Assembly (NCBI GenBank): GCA_911728435.2
Contig: OU452210.1
Span: forward strand, 2,666,001-2,730,000
Direction of reading: 5' to 3'
DNA: 64,000 nt
From: Apoderus coryli
Lineage: Eukaryota; Arthropoda; Insecta; Coleoptera; Attelabidae
Shown here piece by piece: positions 1 to 11,948 of the stretch. The position numbers and the translations under genes were made by a program. Under the pieces are notes generated by a model. It searched no databases. It worked only from the letters and a program-made list of their open reading frames with translations, and had not been told where the DNA came from. Position 1 is the stretch's first letter; the number at the start of each line of letters is the position of its first letter.

Positions 1-517
1 TTCTGTTTTAGCTAGTACATTATTAATAAATACACTGCTAGGCATTTTGCTGAGTGGAGTGTTATAGGAATGTCTTATGACTTTCTCCAGACCTTTCTAT
101 GGAAAACATGTTGGTCTTATAGGTTTCAAGAATTTTATTTATTTATTCATTTGAAGCCTCGCAAACACCAGAGTAGGTAATTACAAGTAACGCTTTAAGA
201 ACTTAAAACAAACAAACAACAACGCTAAAACCTTCAAAACTAATTAACAACACAAAATTCAATACACTGCCAGATAGCCCAGACAGTCGAGAGAATAAAA
301 CTATAATTTTAACATTTATTCTGCAGTTGTGGTTATACTGTTATTTAATTATTGTTAGTTAATGATATTGATTTAACCTTAAGAATTACAAATACTTCAA
401 ATTTTTAAGTTAAAATCTGCTAGCAGTGTTGTCATTTTCTGTAGATAATTATTATTCATATTTTCTAACTGAATCTTTACGGTCATCGTTTATTAATGTA
501 TAAAATAACTAATACAG
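1..517 (+). other. Intron before the last exon of the SGT-like gene
   Basis: No coding exon is recognisable here. The stretch ends at the acceptor AG at 516-517. The upstream exons of the SGT-like gene must lie before the window. The sequence is AT-rich and I see no element in it. Confidence 0.55.
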
Positions 518-683
518 AGGTCAGACTTTGGCTAGCAGGATGCAGTCTGCGGATCCAAATTTCGTAGAAAGTCTTAGAAGATCATTTGGTAGCCAGAGTT
601 CTTCAGGTCAGAATCTACAAAATGGACCAAATCAGTCAAGCGATCAATCGAAAGATAGTACGGAAAAGAAGCCGGAACAATAG
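518..683 (+). CDS. Sgt: SGT/SGTA-like co-chaperone, last coding exon (partial gene)
   Basis: The reading frame from 519 gives GQTLASRMQSADPNF, then VESLRRSFGS, a Q/S/N-rich tail ending KKPEQ, and the stop TAG at 681-683. The pattern A-G-Q-x-L/F-A-x-x-M-Q-x-x-(N/D)-P-x-x-(I/V)-E-x-L-R is the C-terminal Gln-rich region of SGT/SGTA, where the last exon follows the TPR and NP-repeat segments. The first base completes a codon begun in the previous exon; GC|A would restore the family Ala. SGT handles hydrophobic tail-anchored clients in the cytosol with Hsp70/Hsp90 and BAG6. Only this exon is in the window, so TPR domains cannot be checked. A methionine at 540 could be misread as the start of a small ORF, but the conserved residues run upstream of it. 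The function call rests on a short motif match. Confidence 0.68.
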
Positions 684-1000
684 TGATTGAGTCTTGTTAT
701 ACCTACATTATATTTTAGTGTTTTACTTGAAATGTTGATACTATTTGGGTTGGTTAAATCAAACGGTAATTTTTCTATCATCTGTCATAACAATGCTCAC
801 AACATTGTAAATTTTATTTTCATTAACCTTTACATGTTGTAAATACATGTTGTTCGGCTAATGTATGCAATAGTTCTTAGAGAAAAGCAAATATTTGTCA
901 CACTGCAAGATGGGGAATTCGGTAGAGAAATATCTAAAAACAGGACTGGGTTAGGGCTTGTCGCTCACGCGTTTTATATGTAAAATAAATAATATCTATA
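684..1000 (+). other. Sgt: Probable 3' UTR of the SGT-like gene
   Basis: Non-coding sequence after the stop at 681-683. A canonical AATAAA lies at 984-989. Further AATAAA copies at 1141-1146 and near 1194 are alternatives, so the exact end is uncertain. Confidence 0.45.
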
Positions 1001-2290
1001 ATGACGTTGAATAGAGTTGCTACCTGGTTTAATTTTTCTTTGGAATATTGATATCATTACATTCCAGAAAGGCTACTAATATTTATCTCTACTTATCGCA
1101 AAGTAGTAAATGTTAACCATTTAAATAATACAATATACAAAATAAAAGGGTTAATTAATTGATTTAATCTATAGAATTTCTGAAATGATATTAAATAAAG
1201 GAAAATTTAAGAAATTTGGTATGTCCCAGAGAATTATTTCATTTATTTTATAGTTGAATTAAGTTAAAAATAGATTTAATAAAGGAACTTTTTATGGATA
1301 AAAATATATTAAAATTATTCATCCAGAGCCAAATTCAGGTCGCCCATAGTGAAAAATTTCTGTTATTACTACTGAAAACGTGTTGATCACTAGTTTCTCT
1401 GTAAGTAATTTTTTAGGTTGACTTGAAAGTCAAATATCAAAAACTAAGCACACAGAATCAATTCGAAATATTTTCTTGTATATCCAGACTAGTCTTGGAT
1501 ATTAATTTGTACGTACCTGTATGTGATTTTAATTTTTAGATCACTCTGTATAACAACATAATTGTTTTGTTTTGTTTTTAAAATTATTTCATACTTTCGC
1601 CGAAACCTGTATAAATGATTAACTTAACTGAATTTTGATTCCCATAATTTAGTGTATTTATGATTTTATTATTATGACCCCTTGTATTAATAGAATATAT
1701 TAATAGATGTGTTATTTTTATGCAATATTAAGAATTAATATGAAGGGATTGTTATTAATTGTTAATAGAGCAAATATTATTGGTTTTTAGAATATATTGA
1801 TTCATTTAAATGTTAAATATGATGTAATTGTCGTTGTCGGACTCCTATGTATTTTGTATAAAAATAAATTCAATAAATAATTTAATTTACATTTTCTTCC
1901 TATCACTTATAACATACTTGTTTATATTTTATATTTCGCATTTTAATTTTTCAGGGAAAATATATTAATTAACAAAAATTAAACATTTATTTTTTAAACT
2001 AAAAATAACGTAGAAAAATATTAAAATGTAAATAAACAAAAAATTCACCGATAAAGTCGAACCCAAATATTTACTTTTCATAGCTTTAAATATAAACTTT
2101 CCACAGTTCTAAGGACTAGGAAAAATTTACTTAAATTTAACATAACACGGATTTAGTCGAATTTTACATTCGTTGAAGGCACAACCAATTTCATAGAATC
2201 AAATTATTAACTGTATTCCTAAACAATCACTATTTTAAACAGAACAACAAATTATTTTTAGTATGGTTTATAATTTTTTTATTATAATAA
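1001..2290. other. Intergenic, AT-rich
   Basis: No ORF, RNA gene or clear repeat recognised. Overlapping AATAAA-like motifs near 1860-1880 are explained by base composition. Confidence 0.5.
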
Positions 2291-2299
2291 TCGATCTAG

Positions 2300-2704
2300 G
2301 TTTATAAAACAGTCGGTAGTGGTGGTAGGCTTTGTTAGACGACTTAAGAGGGTCCTGTCTAAGTTAAATAATGTGTTCAAAGCTATCACCATTCACTTCA
2401 ACACAATCACTGCACCGACCGTAACGACGCGTTGGGGCTTCGTCACAAGGATTTAGGTGTGGTGACCTCAGTGTTGATCGATTTACTTCTAGTTTAAAAT
2501 GTGTAAGTGTCCCATCCTGCAGCAGCGATATATTTAGTGGCAGAACAGGCAAATTGGTTCTCTGAATTACATGATCAACAATTTAAAATTAAACTTCCAA
2601 TAAACAAAAAACACCATTGATCACAGAGTTCAGGTTATTTAAAAATGTTTATTTTAATGAATTATTTACACAGTTAAAAAACTCTAAACTTACGAATCAC
2701 CCTG
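2300..2704 (-). mobile_element. Mariner/Tc1-like element remnant
   Basis: On the minus strand a short ORF (2552 down to 2364) contains collapsed pieces of a DDE transposase C-terminal half: QDGTLTHF, RSPHLNPCD and CVEVNGDSFEHII followed by a stop. These match the QDGAPAHF, RSPDLNPCDFFLWG and C-x-E-x-N-G-x-x-F-E-H motifs of insect mariner-like transposases. The W-rich stretch between them is deleted. The outer end at about 2704 reads CAGGGTGATTCGTAAG on the minus strand and matches the end of the related copy at 30111. The low-coordinate end is eroded. Confidence 0.7.
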
Positions 2705-2898
2705 TGTGTGAGCACTAGTTATCGTTAATATTGATGGCGACGTTAAGTATCCGCTGCCAATGATCGCTCAATTTCCGTGTGGAATCAATTGTTTAGTTGG
2801 TTATGTTTCACAGAATACAAAAACCTTTTTTGTGTTAGTGGATGACGTTCGTTCACCAATATTGGCCTTCAGTACAGTAACCTGTTCATGTGGAACCA

Positions 2899-2963
2899 AG
2901 AGCATCGTGAATCCTATTCACCACTAAACATTATTTAGTGATGAATACGATTCACGATGCTCT
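2899..2963. repeat. Near-perfect 30-bp inverted repeat (hairpin)
   Basis: Left arm 2899-2928 and right arm 2934-2963 are reverse complements at 28 of 30 positions, with a 5-base loop (CATTA). The arm starts AGAGCATCGTGAAT. No gene is attached to it; it may be the centre or end of a foldback element. Confidence 0.8.
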
Positions 2964-5040
2964 CTATTTGTTGTTGTCGAAAAATACACTTTTGAATGCG
3001 GGATATAGTGCCATATTCGAAGTTTATCATTTGCTAATTGCAAAGAAAGTGACGATAAAAGCACTGTCGGTTGTCAAATTGAAAAACTCGTTTTACCACT
3101 TGACAAAATACTTTTTTTTAAATTTCGACGCACGTTTCTCTGACTGTGTTAATATCCTCAAAGTGTATAAAACTTTGAGAGGAATTGCACTGCAAAACTA
3201 AGTAACAAGGTAGAATCGGAAGAAGATACAAAATATCTCAATGAACATGTGTTAAGACGGTTTAAAGACAGCGCCAATGCCAAAAAAGAGACTGGATCAG
3301 GAGTACCAGCGTTTTCAAGTAAAAATTCACTTTATTGGAAGAAGATGTGTAGAATTTAACCTGGGAATGCTTAGGCAAACTTAACGAATTAGGAAACTGT
3401 AACTTGGAACAAAATTCAAGGGCAAGACAAGACGACATACTATATTTTTAGGTCACATACAGACACCCCTAATTTAAACTTAATGGTTTTAATTTACTAT
3501 TAACTTTGTGCACTTGATTTTCAATTAAGATATTTATAATCGATTAATATTCATATTTTAGCTGAAAACTGTTTGCCTGGAAGTATTTCTGGCGACGCCC
3601 ATGCATAAAAAATTTATCAACTGAAAATGTTCGACTGCAGACATTTTCGAAATTCTCAAAATTAGAACAGTTTGTGACCAAAAACAGTTTTCAGGCTCGT
3701 CAAGAATAGTCAAAATATGTCTGCCACTGAAAACGTTCAATACGGTTACGTGCAGGAATTGGACGCTTGCATTTGTGGCTGTTGGTGGTGCTTTATATGT
3801 GGGCTTGGAATTTTGTATTTATAACTTCGGCACATTTGAAGAAATACTTGAAAGTGGTTTTTTGTGCTCTACACGGAGATCTTCCATCCAATGTATTCGT
3901 GAAATTGCATTAGTAGAAACCGAGAGCATTGAGTGGTTTACCTAGCAATCATATCAAATACTGAATTTCTAAATATGTGACAGTAGATGAGTGATGAGAG
4001 GCAGTAAGTTTCGATATCTCACTACATCAAAAATAGGAAAATGCATAAAATAATAAAAAAATTTTAGTTTTATTTCTCACTGACTTTTCACCTAGAAAGA
4101 CTAATTATATTTGGTTGTAATGTGTCTATAATGAATTTGAGCTCAATCAAATTACATTTAATTGTACTTATTGGAAGTTTCGCTAGTTACATTTGCTGGT
4201 GATTTGTACTGATAGTCTCTGGGCAGTTCTGAACCACCTGAGAGAATCACCAATTTCTTGTTAAATTTTCGGTACAAACCGTGTATTTTATTAATTTTCT
4301 CCAAAAATGTTTGTTTTTTCTATTTAAAGTACGTAAGTATTATTCTGTATTCAAAGTATTAGTGACGTTATTCCGGTAATTGAAAACCTACTTATTTTGC
4401 TCATAGTCTATATTTAACATAATATGTAGTTTGCTAAAACTAATATTGGTAATAAAACTTGATGTGTTTGTGATTTCTAATTTTACTATCATACCCCTTT
4501 GAGGAGAATGCAAACAGAGACCAAGAAGTTTTGATTTAAGCTCTACTCACTAAACAATCCTAGTCCTATTAGTTTTTTATTGTCATGACGATTGATTTCC
4601 AACCTTTTTCCCCCATATTTCGGGTCATGTCCTATCGGCGTAAAGTATCAAGAGATATGGACAATATCCTCTGGACTGTTTGTAATTTTACTATCAAAAA
4701 GCGACTGTAGTATTATTCAGAAGTAATTTTTGGGCGTTTCCAGGAGCATAGTGTTAGTACGATCGATCGTTGGAAAATCTGACCCAACACGATTCTTTCC
4801 CTTGGTTTGAAATCGTGTCTGCTTTTGGTAAGTACGATATGTCGAACAATATAAAGGAAGAATTTTTTGTGCAATAAGAATTGATAACAACAAGTCTGAC
4901 TAGATTTATTCCTTGATTTAATATTTTACACAACATACTTATCCCTTACTATAGGAATATATAATCCTAAACGCAAGTCAAACATTCTATTCTGTTATTG
5001 TCGTGCACAAGGTACGTTTAATAATTATTGCTCGCACAGG
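2964..5040. other. Intergenic, AT-rich
   Basis: No supportable gene. A 13-bp inverted pair, CTGAAAACTGTTT near 3562 and AAACAGTTTTCAG near 3681, is present. The 87-codon frame at 2938-3201 begins inside the hairpin and has no recognisable domain. Confidence 0.5.
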
Positions 5041-5342
5041 ACCCACACGGGGCCTAATGGAGCCTAGGTGCTAAAACACCCTCTACAGACCATCAAGATC
5101 CATAGCTAAATTCAAAGAACTGCCCTAGATTTAACACCATTAGACTCGTCGGGAGAATGTCGAACAAATATTTTATTGATGTTTTTGCCGACATCTAGTG
5201 TGAGCAGGCAATATGCCCGGTGAAACACAGTTCATAAACGATGCGATGGTCGGACAAGAAGTAACAACTCCATTAAATCCTATTGCCAACACTAGATACG
5301 CCCGAATTCCCTGACAGGAGGTTTTATTTACGAATTGCTTGT

Positions 5343-5580
5343 TATATAAAGTAACAAGACTTTTTTTTTTGCCTGCTAACATTAGATGTCGCCAAAAACA
5401 TCTTCTTGTCAGTCCTCTCTCGTGCTAGCATAAGCTCTTCGTAAATGTTGGAAATTTGGGTCACACTGCGTGCCGATCACCACTGATGAGTTGTGGATCA
5501 ACGAAACGGCCCGTCTGGTGAAAGTATGGCAGTGTGAAACAAATTTCCAACATAACTAAACGTCTTGTTACTTTATGATT
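5343..5580. repeat. Nested inverted repeats, unclassified element
   Basis: An outer pair, ATAAAGTAACAAGAC near 5346 and GTCTTGTTACTTTAT near 5563, encloses an inner pair: GTTGGAAATTTG near 5447, followed by TCACACTGC, and its imperfect complement ending CAAATTTCCAAC near 5554. The core is unusually GC-rich for the region. The layout suggests a transposon or satellite unit, but I cannot assign a family. Confidence 0.6.
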
Positions 5581-6703
5581 TATTATTGTATGGAAGCCAA
5601 TGGGTCGCAAGTTGAGCACTTAATAAAATAAAGCAATTTAGAAAACTTATTTCTGGCGATTTATTTTACCACCACCTTTTTAACATCATTTTTGAACCAA
5701 AATTTAAAAATGTATGCATGTCTATAAAGAGAATCGAACTATTTTTAAAACAATATGCCACTTGACCCCCGTGCCATTTAAGGTGATAGAAGGGGTTACC
5801 ACGCATTGTAGGGGATAACCATATATCAATGAATCTATGTTTAAAAAATGTCCCCATCGGAAACAAAATAGACGTGTTCGGGGTTTTTCCGGAAAATTTT
5901 AATTTTAAAAATAGTGGAAGTGAACTCTTAATTAGGGCATCCCTCATATTATAATATATCACAAAGAGAGATTAAAAGTAAAAAGTTTTTCTTCTGGAAT
6001 TTTTTGGATCTAGCTTATTTTTGTTCATACAAATATTTAAGAAAATATTTGTCAATACAATTTAGAATTTCACATAATAAAGTTTTTTCAAATCTCCAAT
6101 CTTGCAAAACACAATCGAGATTACATATTTTCTAAATTTATATGCACTTGTGTCTCAGTTTTATTTTTAGAGAATAAAGTTGGTCAATATACATACTAAC
6201 CTATATATTGCATCACTAGAAAACAGACCAATTAATCCATTTGGCTTAAATTTTAAACACTTTCATAAATATGGATGGGCATTTTGTTATTACGAACATT
6301 GGTTGAATAAATCAGACGTCCATTGTCCCACTTATTTGTATAATTAATATTCGAAACATAATATTTTCGAATTAAAATATCATTTTCTATTAATAGGCAG
6401 AATTGAATCATTGTCCTTTAATTAAATAACGTTTATTTGTTTAGTTTTATTTTTACACTAATGATTTTCTATATTGTCCTATTTTTAAAAATAATCTTGG
6501 ACCCTGCATTTGTTTAAAGTTGACGATAATATGATTCATACTGTATTCGTATGAAATATTTGAATATTCAAGGGCATAGGAATACTGTTCCAGGACCATT
6601 TTCAAGAAATTTTAGCTGTTTAAAATTACACCTAGCATGTACTTTAAATTTACATGAAATATACTTTTACTGGCTTTTATATGTTTGCTGTGGCGCGAAT
6701 AGA
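5581..6703. other. Intergenic, AT-rich
   Basis: Several short frames on both strands (5666-5962 minus, 6551-6748 plus) lack domains or coding bias. Nothing else seen. Confidence 0.45.
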
Positions 6704-7010
6704 TTAAAGCTCATTATGTGGATATTTCGTCACTATTTAAAATTCTAAATATTAATCAGTCCAAATCCTTTCCGATTAATTAATAATAATAACAGCCACT
6801 GCGTGAATGGAAAATCTAAATTTGGATCATTATAAGGTTTAGTTATTGTTGAAAATTAACGTAGAATATTTTCTGTTTTACCTATCCTTTTTATTTTATC
6901 TGAAAGACCTTTAATGTAAGGGATTTTTAGAGTTGCAGTGGCTTTTTTTGATTGATTACCTAACATTTAGAATTTAAATAGTAGCGAAATACCCAAATAA
7001 TGTGCTTTAA
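6704..7010. mobile_element. MITE-like element with inverted ends
   Basis: The left end (TTAAAGCTCATTAT..TGG.TATTTCG..ACTATTTAAA) and the right end near 6961-7010 are inverted copies over about 50 bp with scattered mismatches. Both ends start at TTAA, which could be the target site or part of the end. A half copy in direct orientation lies at 16968-17072. There is no coding capacity. Confidence 0.6.
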
Positions 7011-8350
7011 TAAATTTACTACTAAATAGTTGAAAGTGAGCATAGACTTAATTGTTAATAGTAAATAATTTGATGGCAGTTTGGGAGAAAATATAAGTTT
7101 GGAGAAACTCTACTCAACTATGTTCGTACCTAGAAGATAAAGCTACTTTATCTGGTATTTATTGCGTTATATATTATATTCCCCTTTTTTTTAATTTTAA
7201 CTATTAGAAAACTGCAGTCTGGTCATTGTCAGAACGATTAGGCATGTTATCAGGTCTCACTTCCTTGGTGTACGAACAGCAATTATGTTGCTCTTGGTTT
7301 CAGCAGACATGTAGGAGTTGGAGTGACATATTCTTGGTTGTGTCAGAGTATCTAGTTGTTTTCTACTTTTGAAAGAAATTCAGCATCTGATTTAAAGGGT
7401 ATCAATTTTAGTTCTTATAGCCTAGCTTACTGGCTCAGGCCAAATTTATCAGTATAATAAAACATCGTTTTCAAGAGATTCTTGGCGAAACTATTCCACG
7501 GAACAGTGAAGTGAATTCAATTCAAACTAATAAAAAATTTTGAATTAATCGAAAACTATCCTAATATCTGTGACTTCAATTTTTTCATCGTATTTTATAG
7601 AGTACGTCTCTGTTCGTAGTAAAACGTAGAATATCCCGTAGGAGAAAATGTTAAGAGATATTTTCTCGTTTTTATTAAACATTTAGTTGCTGTCGCCAGT
7701 TTTCTACGTCAGCGTAGTGGGGGCGTATTAGACCACAAAATTAGCACACGAACTATATTTATAACCTAGCCACACTATGTTAGAATTTTGCAAAAATCTT
7801 TGGTAATTTTTTGTTTTCATTAATATTTGCATGAAACAACTATAAACCCTAGTATTTAAATTATAACTACTTATGTTCTTTTTAATGTTTATTTTACTTA
7901 TAGATATATATTTTTCCAAGTCTCAGAAGTAACTTCGTTTAGAATAAAAAAAGTATTGTTTGACGCTAAATAATTTGTGAGTTTATTTTACTTAATTACA
8001 AATAAACGAGTCGAGGTCAAAATTGCTTTAAAATAGACAAGAAAAACAACAAATTCTGCCAGAATAAATCTCGATTTTATCTACATGATGTTTTCCACAT
8101 AGTCTACCAGATTACGTATTTGATTCCCATTTCACGTAGGTTACAATTTTTACAACCATACCGACTTCTATACAAATGTAAGATATCCAAATGACATTCA
8201 CAATCTAAATTTGACTTGAGCTGCAATTCTGCCGAATTGTTCAAAACATCTTATTTGTACTTTGTTACGAAATATATCAACAAATTACCAATAGAGCTTT
8301 AAAATTTAAACAAAACGCATTTTAGTAGAATATAGAATGATAGTATCGTG
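7011..8350. other. Intergenic, AT-rich
   Basis: No gene or well-formed repeat recognised. The small minus-strand frame at 7728-7919 is Lys/Ile/Asn-rich and looks random. Confidence 0.45.
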
Positions 8351-8555
8351 TAGGTCTATAGGCAATGATTTTGGATTTTTTATTTATTTTTTCTTTTACA
8401 AATAGTAGATATTAAGATTGTACTGTTATTAATTAGTTAAGCTAATTGTAAATTGTGGTGTATTTATTATTACGGTTGGCTCAGCTTAATAGACAATTTC
8501 GTGTGTAAGTTATAATTGAAGCCAGCCAAAAATAAAGGCATTTATTATTATTTTT
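8351..8555 (+). mobile_element. 3' tail of a non-LTR retrotransposon
   Basis: Ends with AAAAATAAAGGCATTTATTATTATT: a polyadenylation-like hexamer followed by ATT trinucleotide repeats, typical of jockey/CR1-type 3' ends in insects. No coding part is recognisable upstream. Confidence 0.4.
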
Positions 8556-9630
8556 CCATAAATTTCCTGCTGGTCACTTCGTTCTAAACCAAGATTCCAT
8601 CAAGTTCCTAAGGTTTGGAATGTTCAGGTATATTTTGGATAATATTGCTGTTTTTTGGTATTATAGTATTGACTGTAAAAATTTTTTGAGAGAGTTCCAA
8701 TAGATCGTATGACGATGGGTATTAGTTTCCAAGAAGTCGAAGTTGATAAATCAGTATCTGGTTTGTTGTCATCAACCGTTGGTTGTTATTGAGTGGTTCC
8801 TAAGGAGTCTGCTAGCATTGGCTTCAGATGTAGAAACAGTGCCTTGTTAGTTTTGCACCATTTGTTTGTTCAAAATGAGATATTGAGATTTTTGTAGATA
8901 TTATAATGGCTACCTAGTCTTCTCTGTAGTTATATTCTTTTGCAGAATAATTTCGCATCCAGATATAATATAGGTCTAAAAATGTGTTTCTCATATATTT
9001 TGTCCAGTGTGGTTGATTTTGTGCCGCGCTTATCTTCACTTCTGTCTCCTGTAACGAATCCTATGTTTCTTACTGGTGTATATAAGATCTTTGCTTACGT
9101 CTTTTTTGTGTTGTCTCCGTGTAGTGGTTTGCTTTCCATTTGTGATTCCCCATATTAAGTAAAATGTGAACTAAGTGTATTTTAGTTTAAGTAGGTAGTT
9201 GTTTTTTTGTATTATTATAATAGGTTCTTCCTATAATAGAACCCTTTAAATTAAACATGTCAGTATAATAATTATTTACAATCCATGTGTTTTATTAAAC
9301 TAGTAATTGAGTAGAGTTGTCATAACACGTTTAAAAATAATCTGATAGATCATGTTTTATTACTAATAACAAATAACATTTATTTGTTGTTTTCTCCTAG
9401 CCAAAATGCCAGAGAACTTAGTCAATTTTTTTCTGATTAATTGAAAATGTTGCACATGAAGCTGAAACCAAATACACCTTATACAATAATTTCATGTTAA
9501 TTTTAGATTTATATACAAAATTTGTAAATATAATTTTGCTCACTTAGTAAGTAAATTTTGACGCAAACACACGCAGTTACAATTTATAAAACTTCAAATG
9601 TTACCTACTTTAATTAAGGACAGTGTAATA
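8556..9630. other. Intergenic
   Basis: A 72-codon frame at 8940-9158 has no recognisable domain. The GC content is slightly above its surroundings, so an old element is possible, but I cannot name one. Confidence 0.4.
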
Positions 9631-9639
9631 AATATCAAA

Positions 9640-10670
9640 TCTGGCTGGAAGGATATCGGAGCAATTTTATTTTATTTTTCATTCTTGGACCGCTTTTGTT
9701 TTGTTTACACATTTCAACCCTTCCTTACTATTTGCATTATTGTTCGTCATTTATGTATGCTGATGACAGCCAGCTGAAATATTGTTTCTTTCAGAACGAC
9801 ATTTTAAATGCCTCTCAAAATATAAATTACGACACTCCTCAATTAAAGATTAACCCCTTAAAAACTAATATTCTATTGTTTGGAAGGAACAATCATATTG
9901 TCCATTAAGATTGATAATGTAGATATTGGCTTTACACGAGTTGCTAAGAACCTGGGACTTTATTTGAATGATAACTTGCGGTTTACAGAACATATTTCTA
10001 AATGTATAAAAAAAGTCATATGCTGCTCTACAACTTCTGTATATTCATAGAGATGTTTTGTCCAATGAACTAAAACTTAGGTTGACGGATTCCCTGGTTC
10101 TTAGCACCTTTACCTACTGTGATATTATATATGTTTACGGTATCCGAAAATTTGAACCTGTCAGTCATAAATTAGCAGCTGCTGGGTGGTTACCAATAGA
10201 GGCCAGAAGGCAATTGCATGCTGCGGTTTTGTACTTACAGAATAAAATAACTTTTAGATCGGATGTACACAACCTAAATTTTAGATAAGGGGTATTTTAT
10301 ATGCTCCATTCTTTGACTAGGAAATCTCTCTCCTAGTCAAAGGCTTCATTACAAAAAACAGTTATTTTGAAAAGGTCCTTTACTTATAACATATTTAGTT
10401 TATATAATAAGATTCCCACCTCTTTCAAATATTTAAAAGTAGAGTCCGTTTAAATTTCATATTAAACCATTGTTACTAAATCATGACGGACCTATATTTG
10501 AATTTCGATTTCATTCGTTTTTTTTTTTGGGTACCAAATACAAATGCACCTGGGTAAATGTATTTTAAGGGTGTGCAGAGAAGTAAATTTTAGTGTAAAT
10601 TATTATTATTAGTGTAGTTATTGTTATTATATGCAGTAGAATAGTAATAAATAGTGTTGTTTAGGGTTAA
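9640..10670 (+). mobile_element. Jockey/CR1-like non-LTR retrotransposon remnant
   Basis: Reverse transcriptase motifs appear in order but in different frames: ILGPLLFCL (near 9685), YADDSQLKY (catalytic YADD, near 9755), LKINPLKTNILLFG (near 9845), KNLGLYLNDNLRFTEHI (near 9950), LVLSTFTYCDIIY (near 10100) and GWLPIEARRQLHAAVL (near 10185). Frameshifts and stops break it, and there is no endonuclease or 5' part. It ends in an ATT-rich tail near 10600-10670. It is a dead 5'-truncated copy. Confidence 0.8.
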
Positions 10671-10680
10671 AATTAAATAT

Positions 10681-11300
10681 GATAATAATCGTCTTTATTT
10701 GTGCAAAAAAATAAAACAAGTTAACAAAAAATTAAGTTAACAAGATTAGCAATGTACTTATGTCGAAGTTTAGCATTAAGCTCTTCTTCCACTTAACCAT
10801 AATAGAACAGTAACAGCAAAATTTTTAAAAACAATGAGCCCGTGATGTGTGTACATATTTACATTATATGTAAGAAGAAACAACAGTCAATGATAGCTAA
10901 AACTAAATAAATGATAGCTGAGTATAATTATTATACATAGAAAACCAAAACCAACAATTCTGTCAACTTAAACTACACAAAATTTACGACGAACCATTTT
11001 ACAAAAAAAAAAAAACTCAATACAGTAAGCATAAAATAAAGTTCCAACACTTTGTCCTCTGTCTGTGTTACCTCGTAAATCCAAATCTCGAGATGACGAT
11101 GATTTTGTAACATTAGCTACCCTAAAAAGTTCAATTTTCCAACAGCCTCATCATCCAATCTTTGCGTTAGTTGTCTATCTACAGCTGCTTTCGTTACGGT
11201 ATGCATTTACGTTAGCGATTTATCATTGCTCAATTCTACTGTTATCCCAATAATTAAACCAGATGTTGCAAATTTTTCTATATGTAGAAGTGTAATCAAG
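10681..11300 (-). mobile_element. Possible non-LTR 3' end, minus strand
   Basis: On the minus strand the sequence ends AAATAAAGACGATTATTATC, the same tail style as the neighbouring elements. The body has no recognisable protein. The 62-codon plus-strand frame at 11065-11253 has no support. Confidence 0.3.
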
Positions 11301-11948
11301 CAAACCACAGGTGAATCTATTAGGTATTTGTATTTATATATTAAAGATGGCGAGAATCGTTGGTCAATATAGAACATTTTTTTCAAAATTCTGCAAACGT
11401 GCCAATGAATCTTATTTTCTTTTTGTAATTTTGTTTAAGAATATATTTTATTAATAGTTGAAAAATTGTCGTATAAAAGAACAGGTGATTTCTAATATAT
11501 AAAATATGAAAACCCTTGCCATATTGCAGATGAAAACAGTGGGCGAAAAGTTACGAAGATAGTTAAATTTATATTTACAGTTTTTTTTCTGGTAAATTTA
11601 TGATACTTTGTGTTGACATGCTTTTAGAAAATTACCTCTACTGCATATACAAAAACGCAAAATAAATCAGACTACTATGGTACATTTACTTTTTTATTGG
11701 CGTTGGAATACTCCGAAAATATTATTAGGCTTTAATATCTATTTTTAACTTGTTAGTTTTATTTCATACTAGACATCTTTGTAAATCCTTATCTTAATGC
11801 TTATTCTCCATTCCCTTAAAAACAAAACTGTTAAAACTATTTTTACAAGCCATTCCGTAATTAATACATGTGATCATGGGCGTATCGTTGACATTCTTTG
11901 AAGGGGGTTGTGAAGCAATTTTCAAAATTAACTATTAAAATCTGTTAT

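Noticed and set aside
540..683. Separate small gene starting at the ATG at 540
   Set aside because: The conserved SGT-type residues GQTLASR lie upstream of this ATG in the same frame after an acceptor, so it is an internal Met of a last exon.
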